The position numbers and the translations under genes are program-made. 64,000 nucleotides of DNA from Rhizobium sp. RU36D (GTDB lineage Bacteria > Pseudomonadota > Alphaproteobacteria > Rhizobiales > Rhizobiaceae): positions 62,001-126,000 of the forward strand of contig NZ_FWXU01000003.1 in assembly GCF_900176345.1 (NCBI RefSeq). Direction: 5' to 3'. The first letter of the stretch is position 1, and the number at the start of each line of letters is the position of its first letter. Positions 25,818 to 34,521 of the stretch are shown here, in pieces. Under the pieces are notes generated by a model, which ran no database searches, was not told the origin of the DNA, and saw nothing but the letters and a program-made list of their open reading frames with translations.

Positions 25818-26606
25818 ATGGAACAGCAGACCATCACGGGCATACCGCCGAAGCTGAAGATCAACAAGCTGGAGCTTGCCGATGTGAAGTCGGCATTTTT
25901 AGCGGGTTGGGCGGATTTCCTGAGCTATCCGCTCTATGGTCTGTTCTTCGGCGCCATCTATGCAGCCGGCGGCGTGTTCATCACCGTCTTCCTGGCCTAT
26001 TATCACCTGCCCTGGATGATCATCCCCGTGGCGATCGGCTTCCCGCTGATCGGTCCCTTCGTGGCGGTCGGCCTTTACGAAATCAGCCGTCGCCGGCAAG
26101 CAGGCATCGCCATAACCTGGCAGGGTATCCTCGGCGAAGTGTTTCGCCAGAGGGAGCGCCAACTGTCCTGGATGGCGTTTGCGGTGCTGTTCATCTTCTG
26201 GATCTGGATCTATCAGGTGCGCCTGCTGCTGGCGCTGTTTCTCGGCTTCAAGATCCCGGCATCGCTCGGCGCCTTGGCAACCGTCATCGCGACAACGCCC
26301 GAAGGCCTGACATTTCTCTGCGTCGGCACGATCGTCGGCGCCGTGCTGGCAACGCTTCTGTTTTCCGTAACCGTCATATCGATGCCGCTGCTGCTTGACC
26401 AGGACATCGACTTCATCACGGCCATGATCACCAGCGTGCGCAGCGTGGCGGAAAATCCAGCACCCATGCTGCTCTTCGGCTTCATCATAGCCTGCCTGAC
26501 GCTAGTCGCGCTGATCCCCGCCTTCCTCGGACTGCTTGTCGTCCTGCCCGTCGCCGGCCATGCCACATGGCATCTCTACCGGCGTGCGATCGCCCCGATC
26601 TTCTAG
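25818..26606 (+). CDS. DUF2189 integral membrane protein
   Basis: A 262-residue inner-membrane protein with about six hydrophobic segments. The N-terminal amphipathic LELADVKSAFLAGWADFLSYP and PLIGPFVAVGLYEISRR match DUF2189, a family of unknown function often found near respiratory or denitrification genes. GGGAGGG lies immediately before the start. The FNR/FixK box at 25743-25756 suggests induction at low oxygen. Its divergent neighbours are the small membrane protein and the SCO1 gene. Confidence 0.85.
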   Translation: MEQQTITGIPPKLKINKLELADVKSAFLAGWADFLSYPLYGLFFGAIYAAGGVFITVFLAYYHLPWMIIPVAIGFPLIGPFVAVGLYEISRRRQAGIAITWQGILGEVFRQRERQLSWMAFAVLFIFWIWIYQVRLLLALFLGFKIPASLGALATVIATTPEGLTFLCVGTIVGAVLATLLFSVTVISMPLLLDQDIDFITAMITSVRSVAENPAPMLLFGFIIACLTLVALIPAFLGLLVVLPVAGHATWHLYRRAIAPIF

Positions 26607-26677
26607 CTGATCTGGGCTTCGCACACTTCCCAGTATACAGCAGTTTCCGCCCGCAATTGCTTCGGCTGCCTTTAGTA

Positions 26678-26693
26678 TTAGCGAAAGTTTAAC
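26678..26693 (+). promoter_or_regulatory. CtrA-like box upstream of the chemoreceptor
   Basis: TTAG-N7-TTAAC differs by one base from the CtrA consensus TTAA-N7-TTAAC and lies about 140 bases before the chemoreceptor gene. CtrA controls motility and chemotaxis genes in many alphaproteobacteria. It is suggestive only. Confidence 0.35.
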
Positions 26694-26835
26694 TAATATT
26701 GGCGACAGTTGATAAGCGAAGATGCCCATCCGGGTTATTTGGATATGACGTCCGCCGCGCGTTGATCGCCCCCGGCCTCCGCATGATCGATACCAGCAGT
26801 ACGATTGACGGAACGCGTGGAGCGCGAGGGCTTGC

Positions 26836-28800
26836 ATGTTAGGCGATGCGATTGGCAAGAAATTTACGGTCAAACAACGCCTCATGACGCTGGGCGGCGC
26901 TGCGGTGTTTGGCATCGCGTCCATGCTCGGCGTCGGCTGGTACCAGAGCGCGGGTCTCAGCAGCGCGCTTGCCCGCGCAATTGAAGTTCAAAAGGCCAAC
27001 GAACGCATCAACGAAATGCGCCTCGCCAACACCAATCTGGTGCTGATCGCGATGGACAGCATCATCGATCGCGGCGAAGGCAAGATATCGCCGGAACGTC
27101 TTGCGGCGGTCAAGAAAGAGTCCGATCTGCTGGAGGCGGGATCCGCGACCCTGAAGGATGTTGCCTCCCGGCTCGGCGACCCCGGCAAGGTGAGCAGCTA
27201 CGATGCGGACCTGTCTCTTGTTCGCAAGGCCATCGAAACCGACCTCAAGAACCTGATCGAGACCGGCGCACCAGAGGAAAGCTACGCGCAGATCGACGAC
27301 GTCATCGATGATGCCGGAGAGCGCATCAGCGTCATGCTGCACGATATCTCCGTCGCCGCCGGCAAGCTCGCCGAAGAGCGGGTCACAGAGGCAACCACCC
27401 GCTCGCGCGACACCCTCTATGCCCAGATCGGCCTTGGCGGCCTGGCGTTCATCACGGTGCTCGTCCTTCAGATCATTCATGGCAACGCCATTGCCAATGG
27501 CATCCGCGCGGTTCGCGCCGGCATGCAGCGCATCGTCGATGGCGACTACGAGACCCAGGTCGAGATGCTTGACCGGCAGGACGAGATCGGCTCCATGGCC
27601 CGCGCCGCCGATGTGTTTCGGCGCGCTGCAATCGAAAAACAGACCGTGGAAGCCAACGCCGCTGCCGCGCGGGTTCAGAACGATGCGGAGCGCCGCCAGC
27701 GCGATGCTGTCAGCCAGGCCGATGCCCTTTCGGTCAAGAACGTGGTCGACGCGCTCGGCCTTGGTTTGAACCGCCTGTCGGAGGGCGACCTTTCGGTCCG
27801 CATCGACGTGCCTTTCGAAGGCGACCTGGACAAGCTGCGCGCCGATTTCAACAATGTCACCGAACGCCTGCAGCAGGTGATGAGCGACATCACCGGCAAC
27901 ACGAACTCCATCCAGGCCAATAGCCAGCAGATGCGCAGCGCGGCCGACGACCTGGCCCGCCGCACCGAACAGCAGGCCGCATCCCTGGAGCAGACATCCG
28001 CCGCCCTCGACCAGATCACGGTCACCGTCCGCAATGCCACGAGCCGCGCGGAAGACGCAAGCCACATGGTGGACAACGCCAAGACCTATGCGGAGAAATC
28101 CGGCGCTGTGGTCTCGGATGCCATGGCGGCGATGGAGCGAATCGAAAGCGCGACCGGAGAGATCGGCAAGATCATCAACGTGGTCGACGAGATCGCCTTC
28201 CAGACCAACCTGCTGGCGCTGAATGCAGGCGTCGAGGCTGCCCGCGCGGGCGATGCCGGCAAGGGCTTTGCCGTTGTTGCGCAAGAGGTCCGTGCCCTGG
28301 CCGGACGCGCCGCCGACGCCGCCCGCGATATCAAGGCTTTGGTCGGCAAGTCGAATGTCGAGGTCAAGACCGGCGTTGAGCTCGTCACCGCCACCGGAGA
28401 GGCCTTGCATCGCATCGGCGAGGATGTCGCGCGCATCAATGAGCACGTGAAGTCGATTGTAACCTCCGCGCGCGACCAGTCGATCGGCCTCGGCGAAATC
28501 AATTCCTCCGTCAGCCAGATGGACCAGGTCACGCAGCAGAACGCTGCCATGGTCGAGCAGACCAATGCCGCAAGCCACACACTTGCCAGCGACGCCGAAG
28601 CCCTCACGAGGCTGGTGGCGCAGTTCAAGATTGGCGGGAGCCCCGCTCCCGCCCGTAAGCCGGAGGTCGCAACCGCTGCCTCCCTACCGAAGCCGTCTCC
28701 CGCCAGGCAACTTGTCAGCAAGGTGGCGGGAGCGATGAACCGCAGCACAGCGGCCGCCCCCAAGCAACAGGCGGCTGCAGAGAATTGGGAAGAGTTCTGA
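26836..28800 (+). CDS. Methyl-accepting chemotaxis protein
   Basis: Transmembrane chemoreceptor of 654 residues. One membrane helix lies near residues 15-35. A helical periplasmic sensor of about 160 residues follows, then a second helix near 195-215, two HAMP-like segments and a long coiled-coil signalling domain. The hairpin tip reads [20 protein letters not shown]. The chain ends in NWEEF, a CheR/CheB-tethering pentapeptide like the NWETF of enterobacterial Tar and Tsr. The ligand is unknown. cheW follows after two bases, so receptor and coupler are made together; no cheA or other che gene is in the window. Confidence 0.94.
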   Translation: MLGDAIGKKFTVKQRLMTLGGAAVFGIASMLGVGWYQSAGLSSALARAIEVQKANERINEMRLANTNLVLIAMDSIIDRGEGKISPERLAAVKKESDLLEAGSATLKDVASRLGDPGKVSSYDADLSLVRKAIETDLKNLIETGAPEESYAQIDDVIDDAGERISVMLHDISVAAGKLAEERVTEATTRSRDTLYAQIGLGGLAFITVLVLQIIHGNAIANGIRAVRAGMQRIVDGDYETQVEMLDRQDEIGSMARAADVFRRAAIEKQTVEANAAAARVQNDAERRQRDAVSQADALSVKNVVDALGLGLNRLSEGDLSVRIDVPFEGDLDKLRADFNNVTERLQQVMSDITGNTNSIQANSQQMRSAADDLARRTEQQAASLEQTSAALDQITVTVRNATSRAEDASHMVDNAKTYAEKSGAVVSDAMAAMERIESATGEIGKIINVVDEIAFQTNLLALNAGVEAARAGDAGKGFAVVAQEVRALAGRAADAARDIKALVGKSNVEVKTGVELVTATGEALHRIGEDVARINEHVKSIVTSARDQSIGLGEINSSVSQMDQVTQQNAAMVEQTNAASHTLASDAEALTRLVAQFKIGGSPAPARKPEVATAASLPKPSPARQLVSKVAGAMNRSTAAAPKQQAAAENWEEF

Positions 28801-28802
28801 AC

Positions 28803-29267
28803 ATGTCCAACGCGATCAAGCAGTCGGGTGCCTATCTCGAAATCGTATCCTTCCACCTGGCCGAACAGGAATTCTGCATCGACATCATGGCGATCCGCGA
28901 AATCCGCGGCTGGGCACCGGTCACGCCGATGCCCCACACCCCGCCCTACGTGCTGGGTCTGATCAACCTGCGCGGCGCCGTGATCCCGGTCATCGACATG
29001 GCCTGCCGTCTGGGCATGAACATGACCGAGCCATCCGAGCGGGCCGCCATCATCGTCACCGACATCGCCGGCAAGCTCGTTGGCCTGCTTGTCGAGCAGG
29101 TGTCGGACATGATGACCATCCGTTCGGAAGACCTGCAGCCGGCACCGGAAATCATCCCGGAAGCACAGCGCGCCTTCTGCCGCGGCATTGTCGCCCTGGA
29201 AAAGACCATGGTCTGCTTCCTCAATCTCGATACGGTCATCGCCGACGAACTCGCTCAGGCCGCCTGA
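28803..29267 (+). CDS. cheW: Chemotaxis coupling protein CheW
   Basis: A 154-residue CheW protein that links chemoreceptors to the CheA kinase at the pole. LEIVSFHLAEQEFCIDIMAI, REIRGW, PYVLGLINLRGAVIPVIDM and the C-terminal LEKTMVCFLNLDTVI match both halves of the CheW double beta-barrel. It starts two bases after the receptor stop, with GAAGAG as ribosome-binding site. Being paired with one receptor, it may serve a dedicated array or supplement the main che operon elsewhere. Confidence 0.94.
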   Translation: MSNAIKQSGAYLEIVSFHLAEQEFCIDIMAIREIRGWAPVTPMPHTPPYVLGLINLRGAVIPVIDMACRLGMNMTEPSERAAIIVTDIAGKLVGLLVEQVSDMMTIRSEDLQPAPEIIPEAQRAFCRGIVALEKTMVCFLNLDTVIADELAQAA

Positions 29268-29474
29268 GCCGTCGACGCCCTACTCTTCCCCAAGATCGGT
29301 CTCCAGCCTCGCGCTGGAGGCCCGATTAGCCGTGTCTGGCAAGTGGAGCACGGTTGGGACAGGCGCGCCTCCAACGCCGCCCACAGTCATCAGCAGAGCA
29401 AAAATTCAAGAGCACTCACGAAATTTTGATTTCACAAGTATTTGATATCTATATGCTTTCTTAAGATTTAATTT

Positions 29475-29500
29475 GGAACAATGCCGTTTCCTCATCGTTT
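29475..29500 (+). promoter_or_regulatory. Candidate sigma-EcfG promoter of the small secreted protein
   Basis: GGAAC (29475-29479), exactly 16 bases, then CGTTT (29496-29500): a perfect match to the alphaproteobacterial general-stress consensus. The start codon follows 50 bases after the -10 element. Confidence 0.6.
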
Positions 29501-29550
29501 CTCCATCGCTTCCCCAACGGGAAAGATAAAACACGAGAAGGAGAACGAAC

Positions 29551-29880
29551 ATGAACAAGACCATCAAGATTGCACTGGCCGGCATGCTGGCTGCTTCTTC
29601 TGTCAGCGGTGTTGCCCTGGCACAGTCTGCCATGGCCCCGATGGCCGATGACGGTGTCAGCATCGTTCGGATCGACAGCCTGAACCAGGACAGCACACGC
29701 AGCCAGTTCCGCGAGCTCGAACTGAAGGCAACCGACACGGCTGGCGTTCAGGAGGCTCAGGCGGAGGTTCAGGCAGACCCAGCGATCGTGAGCGCGCTGG
29801 CCGAGCAGAACCTGCAGCTGTCCTTTGTCGTTGACGTCCAGACGGCCGCAAATGGCGGCAAGATCGTCTACGTCCGCTAA
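29551..29880 (+). CDS. Small secreted protein of unknown function
   Basis: A 109-residue exported protein. The signal peptide (MNKTIKIALAGMLAASSVSG to about ALA-QS) is clear. The mature part has no cysteine or known motif, but holds the line SIVRIDSLNQDSTRSQFREL and a closing beta-type stretch (LSFVVDVQTAANGGKIVYVR). AAGGAG lies upstream of the ATG. An intrinsic terminator follows, so it forms its own transcription unit. A perfect sigma-EcfG promoter upstream marks it as a likely general-stress protein of the periplasm. I cannot assign a family. Confidence 0.82.
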   Translation: MNKTIKIALAGMLAASSVSGVALAQSAMAPMADDGVSIVRIDSLNQDSTRSQFRELELKATDTAGVQEAQAEVQADPAIVSALAEQNLQLSFVVDVQTAANGGKIVYVR

Positions 29881-29915
29881 GTCTGGCTTGATTTGACAGA
29901 CATGTGGCAATCAGA

Positions 29916-29950
29916 AAAACGCCCTGAAAGCTTGGCTTTCAGGGCGTTTT
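29916..29950 (+). terminator. Intrinsic terminator after the secreted protein gene
   Basis: A 16-bp perfect stem with three-base loop (arms AAAACGCCCTGAAAGC and its complement) ends in TTTT, 36 bases after the stop. The rest of the 307-base gap to 30187 shows no gene or other clear structure. Confidence 0.9.
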
Positions 29951-30187
29951 CGCCTTTGGCGAAATTGTTTGGCTCCACCAAGGTGCTGGGCAAGATACGA
30001 GCAGACCGGAAAGCGTTGGGGTTTACGCCTCAGCCATCAAATATCCACTGGGGAGCTTGCACCAATTCCTAACAGGGCAAAAGTGACGGAGCGCACAAAC
30101 TTGCTCATTTGGCGACGATGACCCTGACCAATTTTGGTTGTATCTGGGACCAGCGTTCGACAGGGTCATGCAGCATCAACCGAGGCG

Positions 30188-30679
30188 CTACTTCGGCTTT
30201 CCATTGGTCCAGGTGACCTGTTGCGAGAACAACGGCACCGTGGAAATGGCCATCTTGGCAGAACCGTCCGTGACCTGGCGGGAATGAACCAGATAGACAA
30301 GCGTATCATTGGCCTTGTCATAAATCCGGTTGACGACAAGCGTCTTCCAGATCAGCGACATTCCCTCGCGGAAGACCTCCTCACCCTCCTGGCCCAGGTC
30401 GATATCGCCGATCGTGATCGGTCCCGTCTGACGGCAGGCGATCGAATTGTTGGACGGGTCCTCGAACCAGTTGCCCTTTGATAGGCGATCGATGATGGAG
30501 CGATCGAAATAGGTCACGTGGCACGTCACCCCGGAAATCTTGGGATCCGTCATGGCCTCGATGACGATATCGTTGCCGACCCAGTCGACCCCGACCTTGC
30601 CGATCACTTCCGCCGACGCTACGCCCGCCCATAGGGCTCCGGCGGCCATCGCTCCCGTCAGGATTTTCTTCCATGCCAT
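30188..30679 (-). CDS. creA: CreA family protein
   Basis: A 163-residue exported protein of the CreA family, found in the periplasm and of unknown function. The signal peptide (about residues 1-23, ending AGVASA) is followed by the conserved EVIGKVGVDWVGNDIVIEA and DPKISGVTCHV. ISxARQTGPI-like SIACRQTGPITIG and DKANDTLVYLVHSR come next. AGGAGAG precedes ATG 30679; the frame is open to 30736 without support. It lies behind the exonuclease gene on the same strand. Confidence 0.9.
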   Translation of the reverse strand: MAWKKILTGAMAAGALWAGVASAEVIGKVGVDWVGNDIVIEAMTDPKISGVTCHVTYFDRSIIDRLSKGNWFEDPSNNSIACRQTGPITIGDIDLGQEGEEVFREGMSLIWKTLVVNRIYDKANDTLVYLVHSRQVTDGSAKMAISTVPLFSQQVTWTNGKPK

Positions 30680-30745
30680 ATCGAACTCTCCTATGAACCG
30701 TTGCAGCCAAGGTAAGCACGCCGATGACCGTTGCAAGGGCTGGCC

Positions 30746-31372
30746 TCATGCCCTTCGGCAGGAGCACGCCTCATAGCCACCGGCATAAAGACGCCCGGGA
30801 CGCATGCCGATAACCCCGGCAATGGCGGCGACATGGGACACACCCGCCTGCCGCGCCATGGCAATCGAGGCTTCCGCGCAGATGGCGGCGTCCTCTGCGG
30901 CATTGTGATGGCGAAACATCAGCCCCAGATGATCCGCCAGCACATTCAGCCGATGGGAGGTCAGATGCGGCCAAAGCCGCTGCGCCATCTTCACGCTGCA
31001 CAGGTAGGAAAGCTGCGGATAGGCCTGCCGGTAGGAATCAAGCGCACTGCGCCAGACGCTGAAATCGAAGGCGGCATTGTGCGCGATCATGGTGGCACCG
31101 GCAAAGTCGTCGGCAAACTCGTCCATCACCTCCGGAAATTCCGGCGCGTCTTCGACATGCTCCGGTCGAATGCCGTGAATGGCGATGTTGAACGAGGAAA
31201 AGCGCATCGAGCGCGGACGGATCAGCCGCTCCTCCACCCTGACGACCCGGCCATCCTCGATCCAGGCAAGGCCAACCGAGCAGGCGCTTCCGCGCTCTTC
31301 ATTGGCGGTCTCGAAATCAATGGCGATGGTCTTGCCATTAGGCAGTGCAGGCAGTGCGTTCAACATGGTCAT
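30746..31372 (-). CDS. DEDDh 3'-5' exonuclease (DnaQ-like)
   Basis: A 208-residue exonuclease of the DnaQ/RNase T superfamily, probably acting in DNA repair or RNA trimming. The acidic motifs are present: DFETANEE (motif I, D and E), NIAIHGIRPEHV before motif II, HNAAFDFSVW (motif II Asp) and HHNAAEDA (motif III His and Asp). A Cys-rich basic tail (YEACSCRRA) is unusual. Two closely spaced ATG codons (31372 and 31366) compete; the ribosome-binding site is weak for both. It is not the replicative epsilon subunit judging from its short C-terminus. Confidence 0.87.
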   Translation of the reverse strand: MTMLNALPALPNGKTIAIDFETANEERGSACSVGLAWIEDGRVVRVEERLIRPRSMRFSSFNIAIHGIRPEHVEDAPEFPEVMDEFADDFAGATMIAHNAAFDFSVWRSALDSYRQAYPQLSYLCSVKMAQRLWPHLTSHRLNVLADHLGLMFRHHNAAEDAAICAEASIAMARQAGVSHVAAIAGVIGMRPGRLYAGGYEACSCRRA

Positions 31373-31696
31373 GCGGATGGAATAGGCGTTAGCGGGGATT
31401 CGGACAATGCTCTCGGTGTCAGCCGTCCACTCTGGACAATGCCTGTGGCCGTCGCGCGACATCGTCGAGAACAGAGCACAACCTTCTCATCCTGTCATTG
31501 ACAACTGACAGTCGAGCCGGCAGTTTTCCTCCATGATCGCGAACATTACACTCATGCACATGACCCATGTCACCGTCGTCCTGTCGAAGGGCGCTGGAAC
31601 GCGGTCACGTCCATAGACACGCGATCATCCGGCAAACCCTACCGAGGCGAGTAGGGTTTGAAGACACCTGCTCTCCCGGCAATCGATGAGAGAGCC
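31373..31696. other. Divergent intergenic region with a stable hairpin
   Basis: A gap of 324 bases between the exonuclease and the acetyltransferase. It contains a consensus TTGACA at 31498-31503 inside an inverted repeat (CTGTCA at 31492 and TGACAG at 31506) without a good -10 element. A perfect 10-bp hairpin, CAAACCCTAC and GTAGGGTTTG around eight bases (31633-31660), ends 36 bases before the acetyltransferase start and would sit in its leader. No gene is supported. Confidence 0.5.
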
Positions 31697-32236
31697 ATGG
31701 CAGAAGCACCACCGACACCACCAATCCGTTACCGACAATATTTGCCCGAAGGGCTAAGCATTCGCGGACGGGTCCCTTCCGATGCACCAGAAATCGCGGC
31801 CCTGCACAATATGCCGGGCTATCGCAACGGCACGCTGCGGCTTCCCCATCACACGCCAGACGAAGTCCGCAAGGGCATCGAAAATGCGCCTACCGGCTAT
31901 ATCAACCTCGTGGCTGTCCTTGACGGCAGGATCGTCGGCGATATCGGCCTCAGCCGGTTTTTGGGACGTCGCGCCCATGTCGGCAGCGTCGGCATGGGCG
32001 TGCATGACGACTATCAGCGCCGCGGCATCGGCCGCGCCTTGCTGGGCGAAGTCATCATGATGGCGGATGACTGGTACAATCTGCGCCGCCTGGAACTCAC
32101 CGTGTTCATCGACAATGCGCCGGCCATCGCGCTCTATGAAAGCTTCGGCTTTGAGCGGGAAGGCACGCATCGCCAGTTTGCCTATCGTGCGGGTGCCTAT
32201 GTTGATGCCTATGCCATGGCACGGATAAGGCCCTGA
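31697..32236 (+). CDS. GNAT family N-acetyltransferase
   Basis: A 179-residue acetyltransferase of the GNAT superfamily. Acetyl-CoA-binding motif A is seen as VGMGVHDDYQRRGIGRALLG, with the following helix and the C-terminal IALYESFGFEREGTHRQFAY that is typical of amino-acid or antibiotic acetyltransferases of the RimJ/PhnO type. ATG 31697 is preceded by GAGAGAG; the TTG-initiated longer frame from 31658 runs through a leader hairpin. The substrate is unknown. Confidence 0.87.
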   Translation: MAEAPPTPPIRYRQYLPEGLSIRGRVPSDAPEIAALHNMPGYRNGTLRLPHHTPDEVRKGIENAPTGYINLVAVLDGRIVGDIGLSRFLGRRAHVGSVGMGVHDDYQRRGIGRALLGEVIMMADDWYNLRRLELTVFIDNAPAIALYESFGFEREGTHRQFAYRAGAYVDAYAMARIRP

Positions 32237-32445
32237 GACCGCCTAGCGGGAGATGGAATGCGTATCCCGCGTAAACCATTCCGTCCCTTTCAGGTCTGCC
32301 TTGCAGAATCGGCGCTGTACAATTGCGGCTTTGACGTTTAGGAACGCCCCATCTGAACCCGCTTCGCGCGGGCGCGGCCTTGTTTGCCGCCCGATTGCAC
32401 CATCGGCCAAGAGTGCAAGTGACCTGAATTCGAAAGACGACATCC

Positions 32446-34380
32446 ATGACAGAATTTGACGGCATCGTCCCGGCGATTGCCGAAGCCTTGCGTAAACGCG
32501 GCTATACCGACCTGACCCCTGTGCAGCAGTCGATGATCGACCCCGATCTCGAAGGCCGCGACGCCCTGGTTTCCGCCCAGACCGGCTCCGGCAAGACCGT
32601 CGCCTTCGGTCTTGCGCTGGCGCCGACCTTGCTCGGCACGGAAAGCCGCTTTGCCCGTGCCGGCAGCCCGCTGGCACTGGCCATCGCGCCCACCCGCGAA
32701 CTTGCCATGCAGGTGATGCGCGAGCTTGAATGGCTCTATGAGTTGACCGGCGCCGTCATCACCTCTTGCGTCGGCGGCATGGATGCGCGCAGCGAACGGC
32801 GCGCGCTGGAGCGCGGCGCCCATATCGTCGTCGGTACGCCAGGCCGCCTGCGCGACCATATCACCCGTGGCTCGCTCGACCTTTCCGGACTGCGCGCCGT
32901 CGTGCTGGACGAGGCGGATGAAATGCTGGACCTCGGCTTTCGCGAGGACCTGGAATTCATCCTCGAAGCCTCGCCGGACGACCGCCGCACCCTGATGTTC
33001 TCGGCCACCGTGCCGAAGTCGATCGCCGGCCTCGCCAAAAGCTACCAGCGCGACGCGCGGCGCATCGAAACGGTGTCGGAAAAGAAGCAGCATGTCGATA
33101 TCGAATATCGCGCGCTGACCGTCGCCAATCCAGACCGGGAAAATGCGATCATCAACGTCCTGCGCTATTACGAGGCGCGCAACGCCATCGTGTTCTGCTC
33201 CACCCGCGCCGCGGTCAACCACCTGACGGCCCGCCTGCACAACAGGGGCTTCTCGGTGGTGGCGCTTTCGGGCGAACTGTCCCAGAACGAACGCACCCAT
33301 GCCCTCCAGGCGATGCGGGATGGACGTGCAAGGGTCTGCATCGCCACCGACGTCGCCGCCCGCGGCATCGATCTGCCGGGCCTGGAACTCGTCATCCACG
33401 CCGACCTGCCGACCAATTCGGAAACCCTGCTGCATCGCTCCGGCCGTACCGGCCGTGCCGGCAACAAGGGCGTGTCCGCCCTCATCGTGCCCGTCAGCGC
33501 CCGCCGCAAGGCGGAGCGACTTCTGGGCGGCGCAAACGTCCAGCCGACCTGGGCCCTGCCCCCGTCCGCCGACGAGGTGATTGCCCGCGACGACGAGCGC
33601 CTGCTGGCCGATCCGAACCTGTCGCTGCCGCTGAGCGAGGACGAAGCCCCGTTCATCGCCACCCTTCTGGCGCAGTATAGCGCCGAACAGGTCGCAGCCG
33701 CCTTCCTGAGGCTGCAGCGCGGCAACCGCTCGGCACCGGAAGACCTGATCCCGATCTCGCTACAGCCCGAGCGCAAGCGCCGCGAAGGCGAAAACTTCGA
33801 GCCCGGCCCGCGCGCCGAGCCGCGTCCGCGCAGCGAATTCGGCCCCAGCGTCTGGTTTTCTCTGTCGGTAGGTCGCAAGCAGAATGCCGAGCCGCGCTGG
33901 CTGATCCCGATGCTGTGCCGTCACGGCCAGATCACCAAGAATGAGATCGGCGCGATCAAGATGCAGGGCGAAGAGACCTTCGTCGAAATCGCGGCTGGCA
34001 ATGTCGACGGTTTCGTCGGCGCGCTTGGCCCCGACATGACCATGGAGCGCGGCGTCCGGGTGAAGCGGCTGAACGGGATTCCAGACCTTTCCGGTGGCCG
34101 CGACAAGCCGGCCCGCGACAGCAAGCCCTATGGCGAGAAGAAGAGCTTCGGCGATAAAAAGCCCTATGGCGAAAAGAAGCCCTATGCTGGCAAGCGCCGC
34201 GACGACGACATGATCAGCGCCGATCGAGACGTCTGGGGTGATCCGAAGCCGGCAGGCGAAAAGCAGGCCTGGAAGCCGAGAGGCGACAAGCCGGCATATG
34301 CCGGCAAGCCCAAGGGCAAGTTCGATGACCGCAGCAATGCGGCACCGGGCAAGAAGAAGCCCTACAAGCCCAAGGGCTGA
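32446..34380 (+). CDS. DEAD-box RNA helicase with DbpA-type RNA-binding domain
   Basis: ATP-dependent RNA helicase of 644 residues, likely acting in ribosome assembly or cold adaptation. The RecA-like core carries AQTGSGKT (Walker A, about 44-51), PTRELAMQV, DEAD in VVLDEADEMLD, SAT (FSATVPKS) and HRSGRTGRAG. A DbpA-like RRM (PRWLIPMLCRHGQI to VRVKRLNG, about 500-550) follows. The last 90 residues are a lysine-rich repeat tail with KPYGEKK and GDKKPYGEKKPY units. A leader of about 200 bases with hairpins precedes the gene. It is alone in its transcription unit. Confidence 0.93.
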   Translation: MTEFDGIVPAIAEALRKRGYTDLTPVQQSMIDPDLEGRDALVSAQTGSGKTVAFGLALAPTLLGTESRFARAGSPLALAIAPTRELAMQVMRELEWLYELTGAVITSCVGGMDARSERRALERGAHIVVGTPGRLRDHITRGSLDLSGLRAVVLDEADEMLDLGFREDLEFILEASPDDRRTLMFSATVPKSIAGLAKSYQRDARRIETVSEKKQHVDIEYRALTVANPDRENAIINVLRYYEARNAIVFCSTRAAVNHLTARLHNRGFSVVALSGELSQNERTHALQAMRDGRARVCIATDVAARGIDLPGLELVIHADLPTNSETLLHRSGRTGRAGNKGVSALIVPVSARRKAERLLGGANVQPTWALPPSADEVIARDDERLLADPNLSLPLSEDEAPFIATLLAQYSAEQVAAAFLRLQRGNRSAPEDLIPISLQPERKRREGENFEPGPRAEPRPRSEFGPSVWFSLSVGRKQNAEPRWLIPMLCRHGQITKNEIGAIKMQGEETFVEIAAGNVDGFVGALGPDMTMERGVRVKRLNGIPDLSGGRDKPARDSKPYGEKKSFGDKKPYGEKKPYAGKRRDDDMISADRDVWGDPKPAGEKQAWKPRGDKPAYAGKPKGKFDDRSNAAPGKKKPYKPKG

Positions 34381-34468
34381 TTTCCCATCGCGGCCGGGCC
34401 AGTCTCCGCCGCTTACAAGACAGCTTGCCGGATCTCTGCCACAGGTCCGGCATCCTCGTCCGATCTCA

Positions 34469-34493
34469 GGAACAAATCCGCCATCCACGCATT
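34469..34493 (+). promoter_or_regulatory. Near-consensus sigma-EcfG promoter of the TIGR02587 pair
   Basis: GGAAC (34469-34473), 16 bases, then CATT (34490-34493), one mismatch from CGTT. The start codon follows 28 bases later. Confidence 0.4.
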
Positions 34494-34521
34494 ACCCCGC
34501 CACATCAGGCAAGGGGCATGA

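Noticed and set aside
29426-29455. TTGATT-N18-TATATG as a housekeeping promoter for the secreted protein
   Set aside because: The spacing is one base long and the match only moderate; the GGAAC-N16-CGTT site 20 bases downstream is exact and better placed.
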